NCBI GenBank assembly: GCA_910589395.1
Contig: CAJUTL010000033.1
Coordinates: 1 to 31,596, forward strand
Direction: 5' to 3'
Origin: an uncultured Oscillospiraceae bacterium
GTDB lineage: Bacteria; Bacillota_A; Clostridia; Oscillospirales; Acutalibacteraceae
DNA: 31,596 nt
Made by a program: the position numbers and the translations under genes. The notes under the pieces were generated by a model. That model had not been told where the DNA came from and did no database searches. It was given only the letters and a program-made list of their open reading frames with translations. This document shows positions 6,640-13,274 of the stretch, in pieces. The stretch's first letter is position 1. Each line of letters opens with the position of its first letter.

Positions 6640-8529
6640 ATGACGGAGCAGGAAGAAAAAAAGCGGGAGCTGCGGCAGAAGGCCATGAAGCTGCCTCTGC
6701 TTCCCGGCGTATATCTGATGCACAACAAAGCCGGGGAGATCATTTATATCGGCAAGGCAAAAGCCTTGAAGAACCGGGTCAGCCAGTATTTCGGTTCGGA
6801 GAAAAATCACGAGGAAAAGGTCAGGCGCATGGTTTCCAATGTGGACTGGTTCGAGTATATCGTGACAGACAGCGAGTTTGAGGCCCTTATACTGGAAAGC
6901 AGCCTTATCAAGCAGAACCAGCCGAAATACAATATCCTTTTGAAAGACGATAAGGGCTACAGCTATATCCGCATCAGCGGCGGCCCTTGGCCCCGGATCA
7001 GCGAGGTCAAAAAGGTCGAGGACGATGGTGCAAAATACATCGGCCCCTATATGAGCTTCTGGTCCATTCGGCAAACTATCGATTCCGCCCAGAAAATATT
7101 TAAGCTCCCCTCCTGCGGCCGGAAATTTCCTCAGGATTTCGGCAAAGGCAGGCCCTGCCTCAACTACTATATCAAGCAGTGCTGCGCCCCCTGCCGGGGA
7201 AAGATAAGCGAGCAGGAATACAACGAGGCCTTTCAGGAGGCTCTGGATTTTATCAAGGGCGGCAGCACCACCTCGGTAAAAGCGTTGACCGTGAAAATGG
7301 AAGAGGCCGCTCAGAATATGGAGTTTGAGCTGGCCGCCCGGCTGCGGGACAGGATCGCCGCCATCAATAAGCTGAAGGAGCGGCAAAAGGTAGTGGCCAG
7401 CCGTGTGAAGGAGCAGGACGTGCTTGCTCTGGCCCAGGGAGAGACTCACACGGCTTTTGAGGTGTTTCGCTTTACCGGCGGCAAACTCAGCGACCGGGAA
7501 AGCTTTCTCACTGAGGGCTGCCAGCCGGATCCGGAGGCCCGTTCTGAATTTTTACGCCAGTATTACGCGATCCGGGACAGGATCCCGCCTGTCGTTGTGA
7601 CGGACGGCCCTGTGGAGGACGAGGAATTGATCACCCGCTGGCTTTCGGAAAAACGGGGGAGAGTTGTGAAGATCACGGTCCCCCAGCGGGGCGAACAGTA
7701 TCAGCTGGTACAGATGTGCCGCAGCAACGCCGCGGAAAGCATTGCCCGGCACACAGGCACCTCGGGGCGGGACGCCTCCGCCCTGGACGAGCTCCGCAGG
7801 CTCCTGGGGCTGGAAAAGGCACCCGCCTATATCGAGTCCTACGATATCTCCAACCAGCAGGGCGCGGACAATGTGGCGGGTATGGTGGTGTTCGAAAATG
7901 GCCGCCCCTTAAAATCCGCCTATCGGAAATTTAAGATCAAAACCGTATCCGGCCAGGACGATTATGGCTCCATGCGAGAAGTGATCCGGCGGCGTTTTGA
8001 GGAATACCGGGCCCATCAGGCACAGGGAGATACCGAGGGCTTCGGCCGCCTGCCGGATCTGATTTTACTGGACGGCGGCAAGGGCCATGTGGCCGCGGTC
8101 CAGCCGGTACTGGACGAAATGGGGATCACCGTGCCGCTGTTCGGCATGGTAAAGGACGATAAGCACCGCACCCGGGCCATCGCGCAAACCGGCGGCGAGA
8201 TCGCCATCAGCACCACCCGGCGGGCCTTTACGCTGGTTTCCTCCATTCAGGACGAGGTGCACCGATTTGCCATTGGCTATCACCGGCAGCAGCGGAAAAA
8301 ATCCTCCATTTCTTCTACTCTTACCTCCATTGAGGGGATCGGAGAAACCAGGGCAAAGGCGCTGATGAAATATTTCAAAACCGTTGCCGCCGTCAGCGAG
8401 GCAGATCTGAAGGAGCTGGAGGATGCTCCGGGCATGACAAAGCCCGCCGCTCTGCGCGTATATCGCTTTTTCCATGGGGAAACGGCGGAAAAGAAGGAAA
8501 ATTCTGGGGAAATCCTGCCGAATGGTTGA
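6640..8529 (+). CDS. uvrC: UvrABC excinuclease subunit C
   Basis: UvrC makes both incisions in nucleotide excision repair after UvrA/UvrB recognise a lesion. The 629-residue product has an N-terminal GIY-YIG nuclease (GVY 23-25, YIG 36-38) and a Cys-rich segment (CLNYYIKQCCAPC). A UVR/UvrB-binding helix pair follows (MEEAAQNMEFELAARLRDRIAAI), then the RNase H-like nuclease (ESYDISNQQGADNVAGMVVF, LPDLILLDGGKGHV). A C-terminal helix-hairpin-helix tandem closes it (SIEGIGETRAKALMKYF). ATG 6640 has AGGAGG 9 bp upstream. The frame is open to 6592 but without a ribosome site. Confidence 0.97.
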   Translation: MTEQEEKKRELRQKAMKLPLLPGVYLMHNKAGEIIYIGKAKALKNRVSQYFGSEKNHEEKVRRMVSNVDWFEYIVTDSEFEALILESSLIKQNQPKYNILLKDDKGYSYIRISGGPWPRISEVKKVEDDGAKYIGPYMSFWSIRQTIDSAQKIFKLPSCGRKFPQDFGKGRPCLNYYIKQCCAPCRGKISEQEYNEAFQEALDFIKGGSTTSVKALTVKMEEAAQNMEFELAARLRDRIAAINKLKERQKVVASRVKEQDVLALAQGETHTAFEVFRFTGGKLSDRESFLTEGCQPDPEARSEFLRQYYAIRDRIPPVVVTDGPVEDEELITRWLSEKRGRVVKITVPQRGEQYQLVQMCRSNAAESIARHTGTSGRDASALDELRRLLGLEKAPAYIESYDISNQQGADNVAGMVVFENGRPLKSAYRKFKIKTVSGQDDYGSMREVIRRRFEEYRAHQAQGDTEGFGRLPDLILLDGGKGHVAAVQPVLDEMGITVPLFGMVKDDKHRTRAIAQTGGEIAISTTRRAFTLVSSIQDEVHRFAIGYHRQQRKKSSISSTLTSIEGIGETRAKALMKYFKTVAAVSEADLKELEDAPGMTKPAALRVYRFFHGETAEKKENSGEILPNG

Positions 8530-8554
8530 CAGATTGCCGGAATAATGGGATAAT
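8526..8554 (+). promoter_or_regulatory. Sigma-A promoter of rsmD-coaD
   Basis: TTGACA (8526-8531), a 17-bp spacer and GATAAT (8549-8554). The -35 box overlaps the uvrC stop codon (TGA 8527-8529). It gives rsmD its own start about 45 bp before the ATG. Confidence 0.8.
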
Positions 8555-8607
8555 AGCGCTTAGATGATTTCGAAATCACCGGGCGCGGAAGAAAGGCGTT
8601 TTGTGTT

Positions 8608-9174
8608 ATGCGCATCATCTCAGGCTCAAAACGAGGGAAAAAGCTGATCGCCCTGGAAGGAATGCAGGTGCGTCCTACAACAGACCGTGTTAAAGAAGCT
8701 CTGTTTGACATTTTGCAGTTTTCCCTTGGGGGGAAGCGGTTTTTGGATCTGTTCGCGGGCTCCGGCCAGATCGGATTGGAGGCTTTGAGCCGCGGGGCCG
8801 GGGAAGCCGTGTTCGTAGACTCGCTTCCGGCTTCCATTCGGGTGGTGGAAAGGAATGTGGCCGCCTCCGGTTTTTCGGAGCAGGCCAAGATCGTTCACAG
8901 CGATTTTTCCGCTTTCCTTCGGCGTGAGCGGGGCGTTTTTGATATCGCCTTCTTAGACCCGCCCTATGAAACGGGTCTGCTGCAGCGGGCCCTGCCGCTT
9001 GTAACAGAGCATATGGCTCCCGGTGGAGTCATTTTCTGCGAGCACCCCCGGGAAGAGGAGCTGCCCTCTCGGGCAGGGGAGTTTTGCAAAAGCAGGGAAT
9101 ACCGCTACGGAAGGATCCTGCTTACGGCGTACCACAGGCAGGAAGCTGAAGAAGAAAGGGGAGACCCGGTATGA
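8608..9174 (+). CDS. rsmD: 16S rRNA (guanine966-N2)-methyltransferase RsmD
   Basis: This 188-residue Rossmann-fold methyltransferase methylates G966 of 16S rRNA in the 30S P-site region. Motifs: MRIISGSKRGKKL (substrate side), RPTTDRVKEALFDIL, SAM-binding DLFAGSGQIGLEALSRGA (47-64) and catalytic DPPY (117-120). The ATG has AGAAAGG upstream. The stop overlaps coaD by 4 bp (ATGA at 9171-9174), the usual rsmD-coaD coupling in Firmicutes. Confidence 0.95.
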   Translation: MRIISGSKRGKKLIALEGMQVRPTTDRVKEALFDILQFSLGGKRFLDLFAGSGQIGLEALSRGAGEAVFVDSLPASIRVVERNVAASGFSEQAKIVHSDFSAFLRRERGVFDIAFLDPPYETGLLQRALPLVTEHMAPGGVIFCEHPREEELPSRAGEFCKSREYRYGRILLTAYHRQEAEEERGDPV

Positions 9175-9662
9175 GGATCGCAGTTTGTCCCGGCAGCTTT
9201 GACCCGGTCACCTTGGGCCATCTCGATATCATCAGCCGGGCCAGTCGCATTTTTGACCGGATCATCGTGGCGGTGCCGGTAAACCCCAGCAAAACAGCCA
9301 GCTTTTCCGTGGAAGAGCGCATGGAGTTGCTGCACAGGGTATGCGCGGAGGAACGTCTTGAGAATGTGGAGATCGACAAGGTCACAGGCCTGCTGGCGGA
9401 CTACGCCAGGGAAAAGGGCGCTATGACCATTATCAAGGGGCTTCGGGCCATGTCGGATTTTGAATACGAATTCCAGCAGGCCCTGACCAATAAGAAGCTG
9501 AATCCGGAGCTTGAGACCATGTTTTTGGCCACCAGCGCGGAAAATATGTTTTTAAGCTCCAGCATGGTAAAGCAGGTAGCGGGCTTTGGCGGGGATATTT
9601 CCCACTTTGTGCCTGCCTGTATCCTGCAAACCATTAAGGAGCGGCTGTGCAGAACGCCCTGA
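9171..9662 (+). CDS. coaD: Phosphopantetheine adenylyltransferase
   Basis: CoaD transfers AMP from ATP to 4'-phosphopantetheine, the penultimate step of coenzyme A synthesis. The 163-residue product shows GSFDPVTLGHLDII (nucleotidyltransferase TxGH motif), IIKGLRAMSDFEYE, TMFLATSAENMFLSSSMVK (ISSS-like motif) and FVPACI. Length is normal. It is translated by 4-bp overlap from rsmD. Confidence 0.97.
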   Translation: MRIAVCPGSFDPVTLGHLDIISRASRIFDRIIVAVPVNPSKTASFSVEERMELLHRVCAEERLENVEIDKVTGLLADYAREKGAMTIIKGLRAMSDFEYEFQQALTNKKLNPELETMFLATSAENMFLSSSMVKQVAGFGGDISHFVPACILQTIKERLCRTP

Positions 9663-9763
9663 GTGACCAGTGCGGAAGCAGGGCTTTGCCGAAATTTTAG
9701 GAAATCGCCGGAAACCAGGGCAGATTCTGAGATCGGGCGGAAGAAAGGAACGGGTTTTTGAGT

Positions 9764-10243
9764 ATGAGCAACAATCAGTCCACCATTGAAGACCTTATTG
9801 AAGAAATGTATGATGTGCTGGAAAAGGGCTGGAAAATGCCTCTTTCCGCTGGAAAGGTGTTCGTTGATGGGGAGGAAGTGCGCCAGATCCTGGATGAGAT
9901 CAAGGAAGAGATCCCCACTGAGGTACGCAAGGCAAAAGCCATTGTGGCAGACCGCACCCAGATTATTGAAGAGGCCCACCGAGAGGCCGATTCTATCCTG
10001 CGGGCAGCCCAGGAAAAGGCGGACGCCTTGATCGAGCAGGACGAGATCGTGCGCCAGGCCCAGGCGAAGGCCAATGAGCTGCTTGCCCAGGCCCAGGCCA
10101 AGTTTAAGGAAATGCGAAAGGCCAGCAACGACTACGTGGAGGATCTGATGCGCAGAACAGACGAATCCTTGTCGGAAAGCCTCGCAGAGCTGCGAAAAAC
10201 CAGACAAAACATCAAAGCTTCTCAGCGAAATTCACAAATCTAA
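9764..10243 (+). CDS. Coiled-coil protein resembling ATP synthase b/E or DivIVA-type helices
   Basis: The 159-residue protein has a structured N-terminal segment (IEDLIEEMYDVLEKGWKMPLSAGKVFVDGEEVRQILDEI). A long Ala/Glu/Lys/Gln-rich helix follows, from about residue 45 to 150 (EEAHREADSILRAAQEKADALIEQDEIVRQAQAKANELLAQAQAKFKEM). It has no membrane segment or signal. Databases often label such proteins ATPase or V-type ATP synthase subunit H by coiled-coil similarity only. Its place after coaD is, as I recall, conserved in Clostridia; function is unknown. ATG 9764 is used; TTG 9758 sits better relative to AAAGGAA and would add two residues. Confidence 0.8.
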   Translation: MSNNQSTIEDLIEEMYDVLEKGWKMPLSAGKVFVDGEEVRQILDEIKEEIPTEVRKAKAIVADRTQIIEEAHREADSILRAAQEKADALIEQDEIVRQAQAKANELLAQAQAKFKEMRKASNDYVEDLMRRTDESLSESLAELRKTRQNIKASQRNSQI

Positions 10244-10290
10244 AAAGATATTTTTGGCGAAGTTACACAATCTAAAAACGAACGTAGGTT

Positions 10291-10323
10291 TTCCCCTCAC
10301 AAGATATTGTGAGGGGAATTTTT
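10291..10323 (+). terminator. Strong terminator closing the rsmD-coaD operon
   Basis: The perfect 12-bp stem TTCCCCTCACAA (10291-10302) / TTGTGAGGGGAA (10307-10318) with loop GATA is followed by TTTTT. It insulates the dcw cluster from upstream transcription. Confidence 0.92.
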
Positions 10324-10394
10324 GTTCCCCTTGAAGTAGTGCCGAACATAGATTCTGTGCGGCTTTCCGCCCAATTTCTTCCTCTTTTTTACAG

Positions 10395-10423
10395 TTGCTT
10401 TCTGATGGGCTGTAGGCTATAAT
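10395..10423 (+). promoter_or_regulatory. Promoter of the mraZ/dcw cluster
   Basis: TTGCTT (10395-10400), a 17-bp spacer and TATAAT (10418-10423). Transcription would begin near 10430, right at the GTGG-rich repeat block, leaving a leader of about 130 nt before mraZ. Confidence 0.8.
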
Positions 10424-10431
10424 AATGCTGT

Positions 10432-10490
10432 CAGGTGGTGGAAAGTGGGTGAAAGTTCCACATAGTGGTTTAAAAGTGGTGGAAGTGGAC
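10432..10490 (+). promoter_or_regulatory. MraZ operator: GTGG boxes at 10-bp spacing
   Basis: From 10441 the sequence falls into 10-bp units: GAAAGTGGGT, GAAAGTTCCA, CATAGTGGTT, TAAAAGTGGT, GGAAGTGGAC, with AGGTGGTG just before. Most share an AGTGG core on the same helical face. MraZ is known to bind direct repeats of short G-rich boxes at its own promoter (TGGGN in E. coli, AAAGTG-type in mollicutes). These lie just downstream of the -10 box, where binding would block transcription. Confidence 0.75.
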
Positions 10491-10563
10491 TGAAAAAACA
10501 CTTCAATCCCAAAAGGCTCTCTTTCCCGGCTGAACTTTTAAGAGAGAAAAGGATAAGCGCGTT

Positions 10564-10983
10564 ATGTTGATGGGCGAATATCAACATAATATGGATCTGA
10601 AGGGCCGTGTTACGGTTCCTTCCAAGTTCCGTGAAGACCTTGGCGACAAGTTTTACGTCAGCAAGGGTCTGGACGGCTGCCTTTTCGTGCTTTCCAGCGA
10701 GCAATGGGAACGCCTGGTGGAGAAGGTTTCTGCCATTCCCATGGCCCAGGGGAAAGCGATCCAGCGCTACTTCTTTTCCGGGGCCGCCGAGGTGGAGCCG
10801 GATAAGCAGGGGCGTATTCTGATCCCCCAGAACCTGCGGGATCACGCGGGGCTGGAAAAAGACGTGACCGTGATCGGCGCGGCGACCAGAGCGGAAATTT
10901 GGGATACCGCCCGGTGGAACGCCTATAACGACAGCCAGACCGATGAAGCGGTGGAAGCTTCCATGAGCTTCCTGGAGTTCTAA
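10564..10983 (+). CDS. mraZ: Transcriptional regulator MraZ
   Basis: MraZ is the first gene of most dcw clusters and regulates its own operon through two AbrB/SpoVT-like half-domains. The 139-residue product has MGEYQHNMDLKGRVTVPSKFRE (first DxKGRVxxP motif, about residues 11-19) and DKQGRILIPQNLRDHAGL (second motif, about 80-97). Length is normal. The ATG follows AAAGGAT. rsmH begins 3 bp after its stop. The adjacent GTGG box array is its likely binding site. Confidence 0.97.
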   Translation: MLMGEYQHNMDLKGRVTVPSKFREDLGDKFYVSKGLDGCLFVLSSEQWERLVEKVSAIPMAQGKAIQRYFFSGAAEVEPDKQGRILIPQNLRDHAGLEKDVTVIGAATRAEIWDTARWNAYNDSQTDEAVEASMSFLEF

Positions 10984-10986
10984 GCC

Positions 10987-11922
10987 ATGGAATTTAAGCA
11001 TACGCCGGTTTTGTTTGAAGAGACCCTGGATTCCCTGAAGCTTCGGACTGATGGAACATATATTGACGGCACCATGGGAGGCGGCGGCCATTCAGAAGCG
11101 ATCTTAAAGCGCCTCACCACCGGAACATTGCTTTCCATCGACCAGGATCCCGACGCCATTCGGGCGGCGGGGGAGCGGCTGAAGCCCTACCCCAATTCCA
11201 TTATCGCCCAGGGAAATTTTTCCCGTATGGATGAGCTCGCAAGGGAGCGTGGAATAGAAGCGGTGGACGGAATTCTGCTGGATATCGGCGTTTCTTCCTA
11301 TCAGCTGGACACCCCGGAGCGGGGCTTTTCTTACCACAATGACGCTCCGCTGGATATGCGAATGAGTCAGGAGGGTGTTACTGCCGGAGAGCTGGTAAAC
11401 AACCTTTCCCAGCAGGAGCTGGCCCACATCATCTTTCGCTACGGAGAAGAAAAAAACGCCAACAGGATCGCAAGCGGCATCTGCCGGGCCAGGGAGCAGG
11501 CTCCCATTACGACCACCGGTCAGCTTGCCGAAGTGATAAAGACCTCTGTGCCCGCCGCGGTGCGCAGAGAGCAGGGGCATCCGGCGCGAAAAACCTTTCA
11601 GGCACTGCGGATCGCCGTCAACGGCGAGCTGGACAGGCTTCAGGAAGGGCTTCTGGCAGGGTTTTCCATTTTGAAGCCCGGCGGACGGTTTGCGGTGATC
11701 ACTTTCCATTCTCTGGAGGACCGCATCGTCAAGCAGCAGATGAACGAATGGTGCCGGGGATGCGTTTGCCCGAAGGATTTTCCCGTGTGCGTCTGCGGCA
11801 GAAAGCCTCAGGGTGAATTGGTTTATAAAAGAGGCCTCACCCCTTCCCAGCGGGAGGTGGAGGAAAATCCCAGAGCCAGAAGCGCGCGGCTTCGGGCGAT
11901 AGAAAAGAACAGCGTAGAATGA
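10987..11922 (+). CDS. rsmH: 16S rRNA (cytosine1402-N4)-methyltransferase RsmH
   Basis: RsmH (MraW) methylates C1402 in the ribosomal decoding centre. The 311-residue product has HTPVLFEETLDSL, the SAM-binding GTMGGGGHSEAIL, LDIGVSSYQLDTPERGFSY, RKTFQALRIAVNGELDRL and FHSLEDRIVKQ. A Cys-rich CRGCVCPKDFPVCVCG stretch is common in Clostridial RsmH. It follows mraZ with a 3-bp gap. The following 113 bp to ftsL contain a strongly structured segment. Confidence 0.97.
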   Translation: MEFKHTPVLFEETLDSLKLRTDGTYIDGTMGGGGHSEAILKRLTTGTLLSIDQDPDAIRAAGERLKPYPNSIIAQGNFSRMDELARERGIEAVDGILLDIGVSSYQLDTPERGFSYHNDAPLDMRMSQEGVTAGELVNNLSQQELAHIIFRYGEEKNANRIASGICRAREQAPITTTGQLAEVIKTSVPAAVRREQGHPARKTFQALRIAVNGELDRLQEGLLAGFSILKPGGRFAVITFHSLEDRIVKQQMNEWCRGCVCPKDFPVCVCGRKPQGELVYKRGLTPSQREVEENPRARSARLRAIEKNSVE

Positions 11923-11931
11923 TTCAGTTTT

Positions 11932-11993
11932 CCGGGGGAGCGGGCTTCAGCAGTCAGTTGAAGCAGCCGGGTAGCACCGGGCTGCTCCTCCGG
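11932..11993 (+). other. Predicted three-helix RNA structure between rsmH and ftsL
   Basis: CCGGGGGAG (11932-11940) pairs with CTCCTCCGG (11985-11993, one G-U). Within it, CTTCA (11945-11949) pairs with TGAAG (11959-11963). GCAGCC-GGT (11963-11972) pairs with ACC-GGCTGC (11976-11985) around AGC. The result resembles a three-way junction with minimal linkers. No T-run follows. It could be a processing, stability or regulatory element; I know of no named family that matches. Confidence 0.5.
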
Positions 11994-12035
11994 GAGACAG
12001 GCAAATAGAGAATTTCAGGAAAGAAGGAGAACACT

Positions 12036-12554
12036 ATGGCAAGCCGTTCAGAAGCATACGATTTTTCCTTGTTTGAATCCCATTATGACAATACGGCTCC
12101 TGCCAGAGCACCGAAGCGGGAGCAGCCCCGGAAAGCGCCGAATATTGTAGAGCTCCCGCAAAAGGAACTGGAAAAGAACGCGAAGCCGAAGCGCCACCCT
12201 CTCCGGGCCATGATGGCGGTTCTCAGCTTTTCCGTGTTTGTGATCATCGCTGTGGCAATGGTGTACAGCCAGGAGCAGCTGGCCATGCTGACCGAGCAAA
12301 TCAACGCGGCAAATCAGGACCTGGCGGAAAGCCAAAGCCTGGAGGTACAGCTGAATATGAGGGCAGCCCAGAAAATGAACGGCTCCGAGGTGGAAAAATA
12401 CGCCGCCGATGAATTGGGCATGAGCAAGGTTTCCAGCCGTCAGATCAGCTATGTCAATGTGGCTCAGCAGGATAAGGGCCAGGTGATGCAAACGGTTCAG
12501 GAAGGCTCGCTGATCGATAAGCTTTTCTCAACGATACGGTGTTGGTTCGCCTAG
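12036..12554 (+). CDS. ftsL: FtsL-like bitopic cell-division protein
   Basis: The 172-residue protein has a polar, Pro/Lys-rich cytoplasmic head (1-55), one transmembrane helix (about 58-77, MMAVLSFSVFVIIAVAMVY) and a periplasm-facing coiled coil (SQEQLAMLTEQINAANQDLAESQSLEVQLNMR). A conserved KYAADELGMSKV segment then resembles the FtsL/DivIC consensus. FtsL bridges FtsQ/DivIB to FtsW-FtsI in the divisome. Position between rsmH and ftsI supports FtsL. AGAAGGAG precedes the ATG. The fast-evolving head is normal for the family. Confidence 0.85.
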   Translation: MASRSEAYDFSLFESHYDNTAPARAPKREQPRKAPNIVELPQKELEKNAKPKRHPLRAMMAVLSFSVFVIIAVAMVYSQEQLAMLTEQINAANQDLAESQSLEVQLNMRAAQKMNGSEVEKYAADELGMSKVSSRQISYVNVAQQDKGQVMQTVQEGSLIDKLFSTIRCWFA

Positions 12555-12637
12555 CTCGTTTGGCTGGGTCACTTGGAAAATAAAACTTGATTGCGGAAAA
12601 ATTCCGCGGCGGAAGGGAAGCAGGAGGTGTCCGATTT

Positions 12638-12820
12638 ATGAAAAGAGCAAAAAGAATGGTCGTAGCGGCAGTGGTGGTTTTGGCGCTGATATCCGGCGCG
12701 GTAACGGTATACGCTGTTTCCGCCGAAAAGGACGGAACAGATGTGACGCCCCAGCCCATCGCCGCCGAATATGCCGCGGAGGAGATGGCAGTGGGAGAGT
12801 ATTACTGCGCTGCCTGCTAA
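12638..12820 (+). CDS. Small predicted secreted/anchored peptide with C-terminal CxxC
   Basis: I do not recognise this gene. The 60-residue product starts MKRAKRM, has a hydrophobic core (VVAAVVVLALISGAVTVYA) and a good signal-peptidase context (AVSA before E30). It leaves an acidic tail of about 31 residues ending in EYYCAAC, so the last four residues form a CxxC pair (Cys57, Cys60). AGGAGGT lies 9 bp before ATG 12638, far better than the longer frame from 12587. It is placed between ftsL and the ftsI leader on the same strand. A 6-bp hairpin with an AAA loop (12593-12607) precedes it. Function unknown; secretion or membrane anchoring is predicted, not shown. Confidence 0.7.
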   Translation: MKRAKRMVVAAVVVLALISGAVTVYAVSAEKDGTDVTPQPIAAEYAAEEMAVGEYYCAAC

Positions 12821-13274
12821 ATCCGGGGCTCAGCCGTTCAGAAGGCCGCCTTTCCTTTCTCAGAGTGGCATAAGGAAAGCATGGCGGGAATATGATAAAA
12901 TGGCTGTTTAAGATTCGGGATTGTTTGAAAAATCGCAAACGCCGTCTTTTTGCACAATGCGGACGGATTTCTGTGTTGGAAATCCTTGTGGTCCTCCGCC
13001 TTGAAACCGTCTCGCCTTGTACAAAAATCCGGCATTTTCTCTATTTTCAAACAAACCCCTAGACGACCGATGAAACATCCGCAGAGGAAAAGCCCCGGCG
13101 CCTTTTGGCTGTCTGGGGCTGGTCTGCGAGAATGCGCTACTTCCGGCGCTGCGGAAGGGAGGAGAGCCAAGAGGAATCTTGACTCTCGTTTTGCTAGTAA
13201 AGCTCAGGTGTTTTTTCTCGGGTATTCGGTGTGGAAAGGATGCTTTTGCCGGCGCAAAAGCAACGGTTATAACG
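12821..13274 (+). other. 454-bp gene-free leader upstream of ftsI/spoVD
   Basis: Frames open here on both strands, but they give unconvincing protein (Cys/Arg/Pro-scrambled, no domain). I see several stems instead. GGATTTC/GAAATCC is at 12965-12985. GAGAG-C-CAAGA / TCTTG-A-CTCTC has a GGAA tetraloop at 13162-13187, followed by GTTTT. The perfect 8-bp hairpin GCTTTTGC/GCAAAAGC has a CGGC loop at 13242-13261. AGCCCC/GGGGCT arms occur near 13090-13120. It may be a long regulatory 5' leader or contain a small RNA. No consensus promoter was found, though tatgataaaat (about 12891-12901) is -10-like. Confidence 0.5.
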
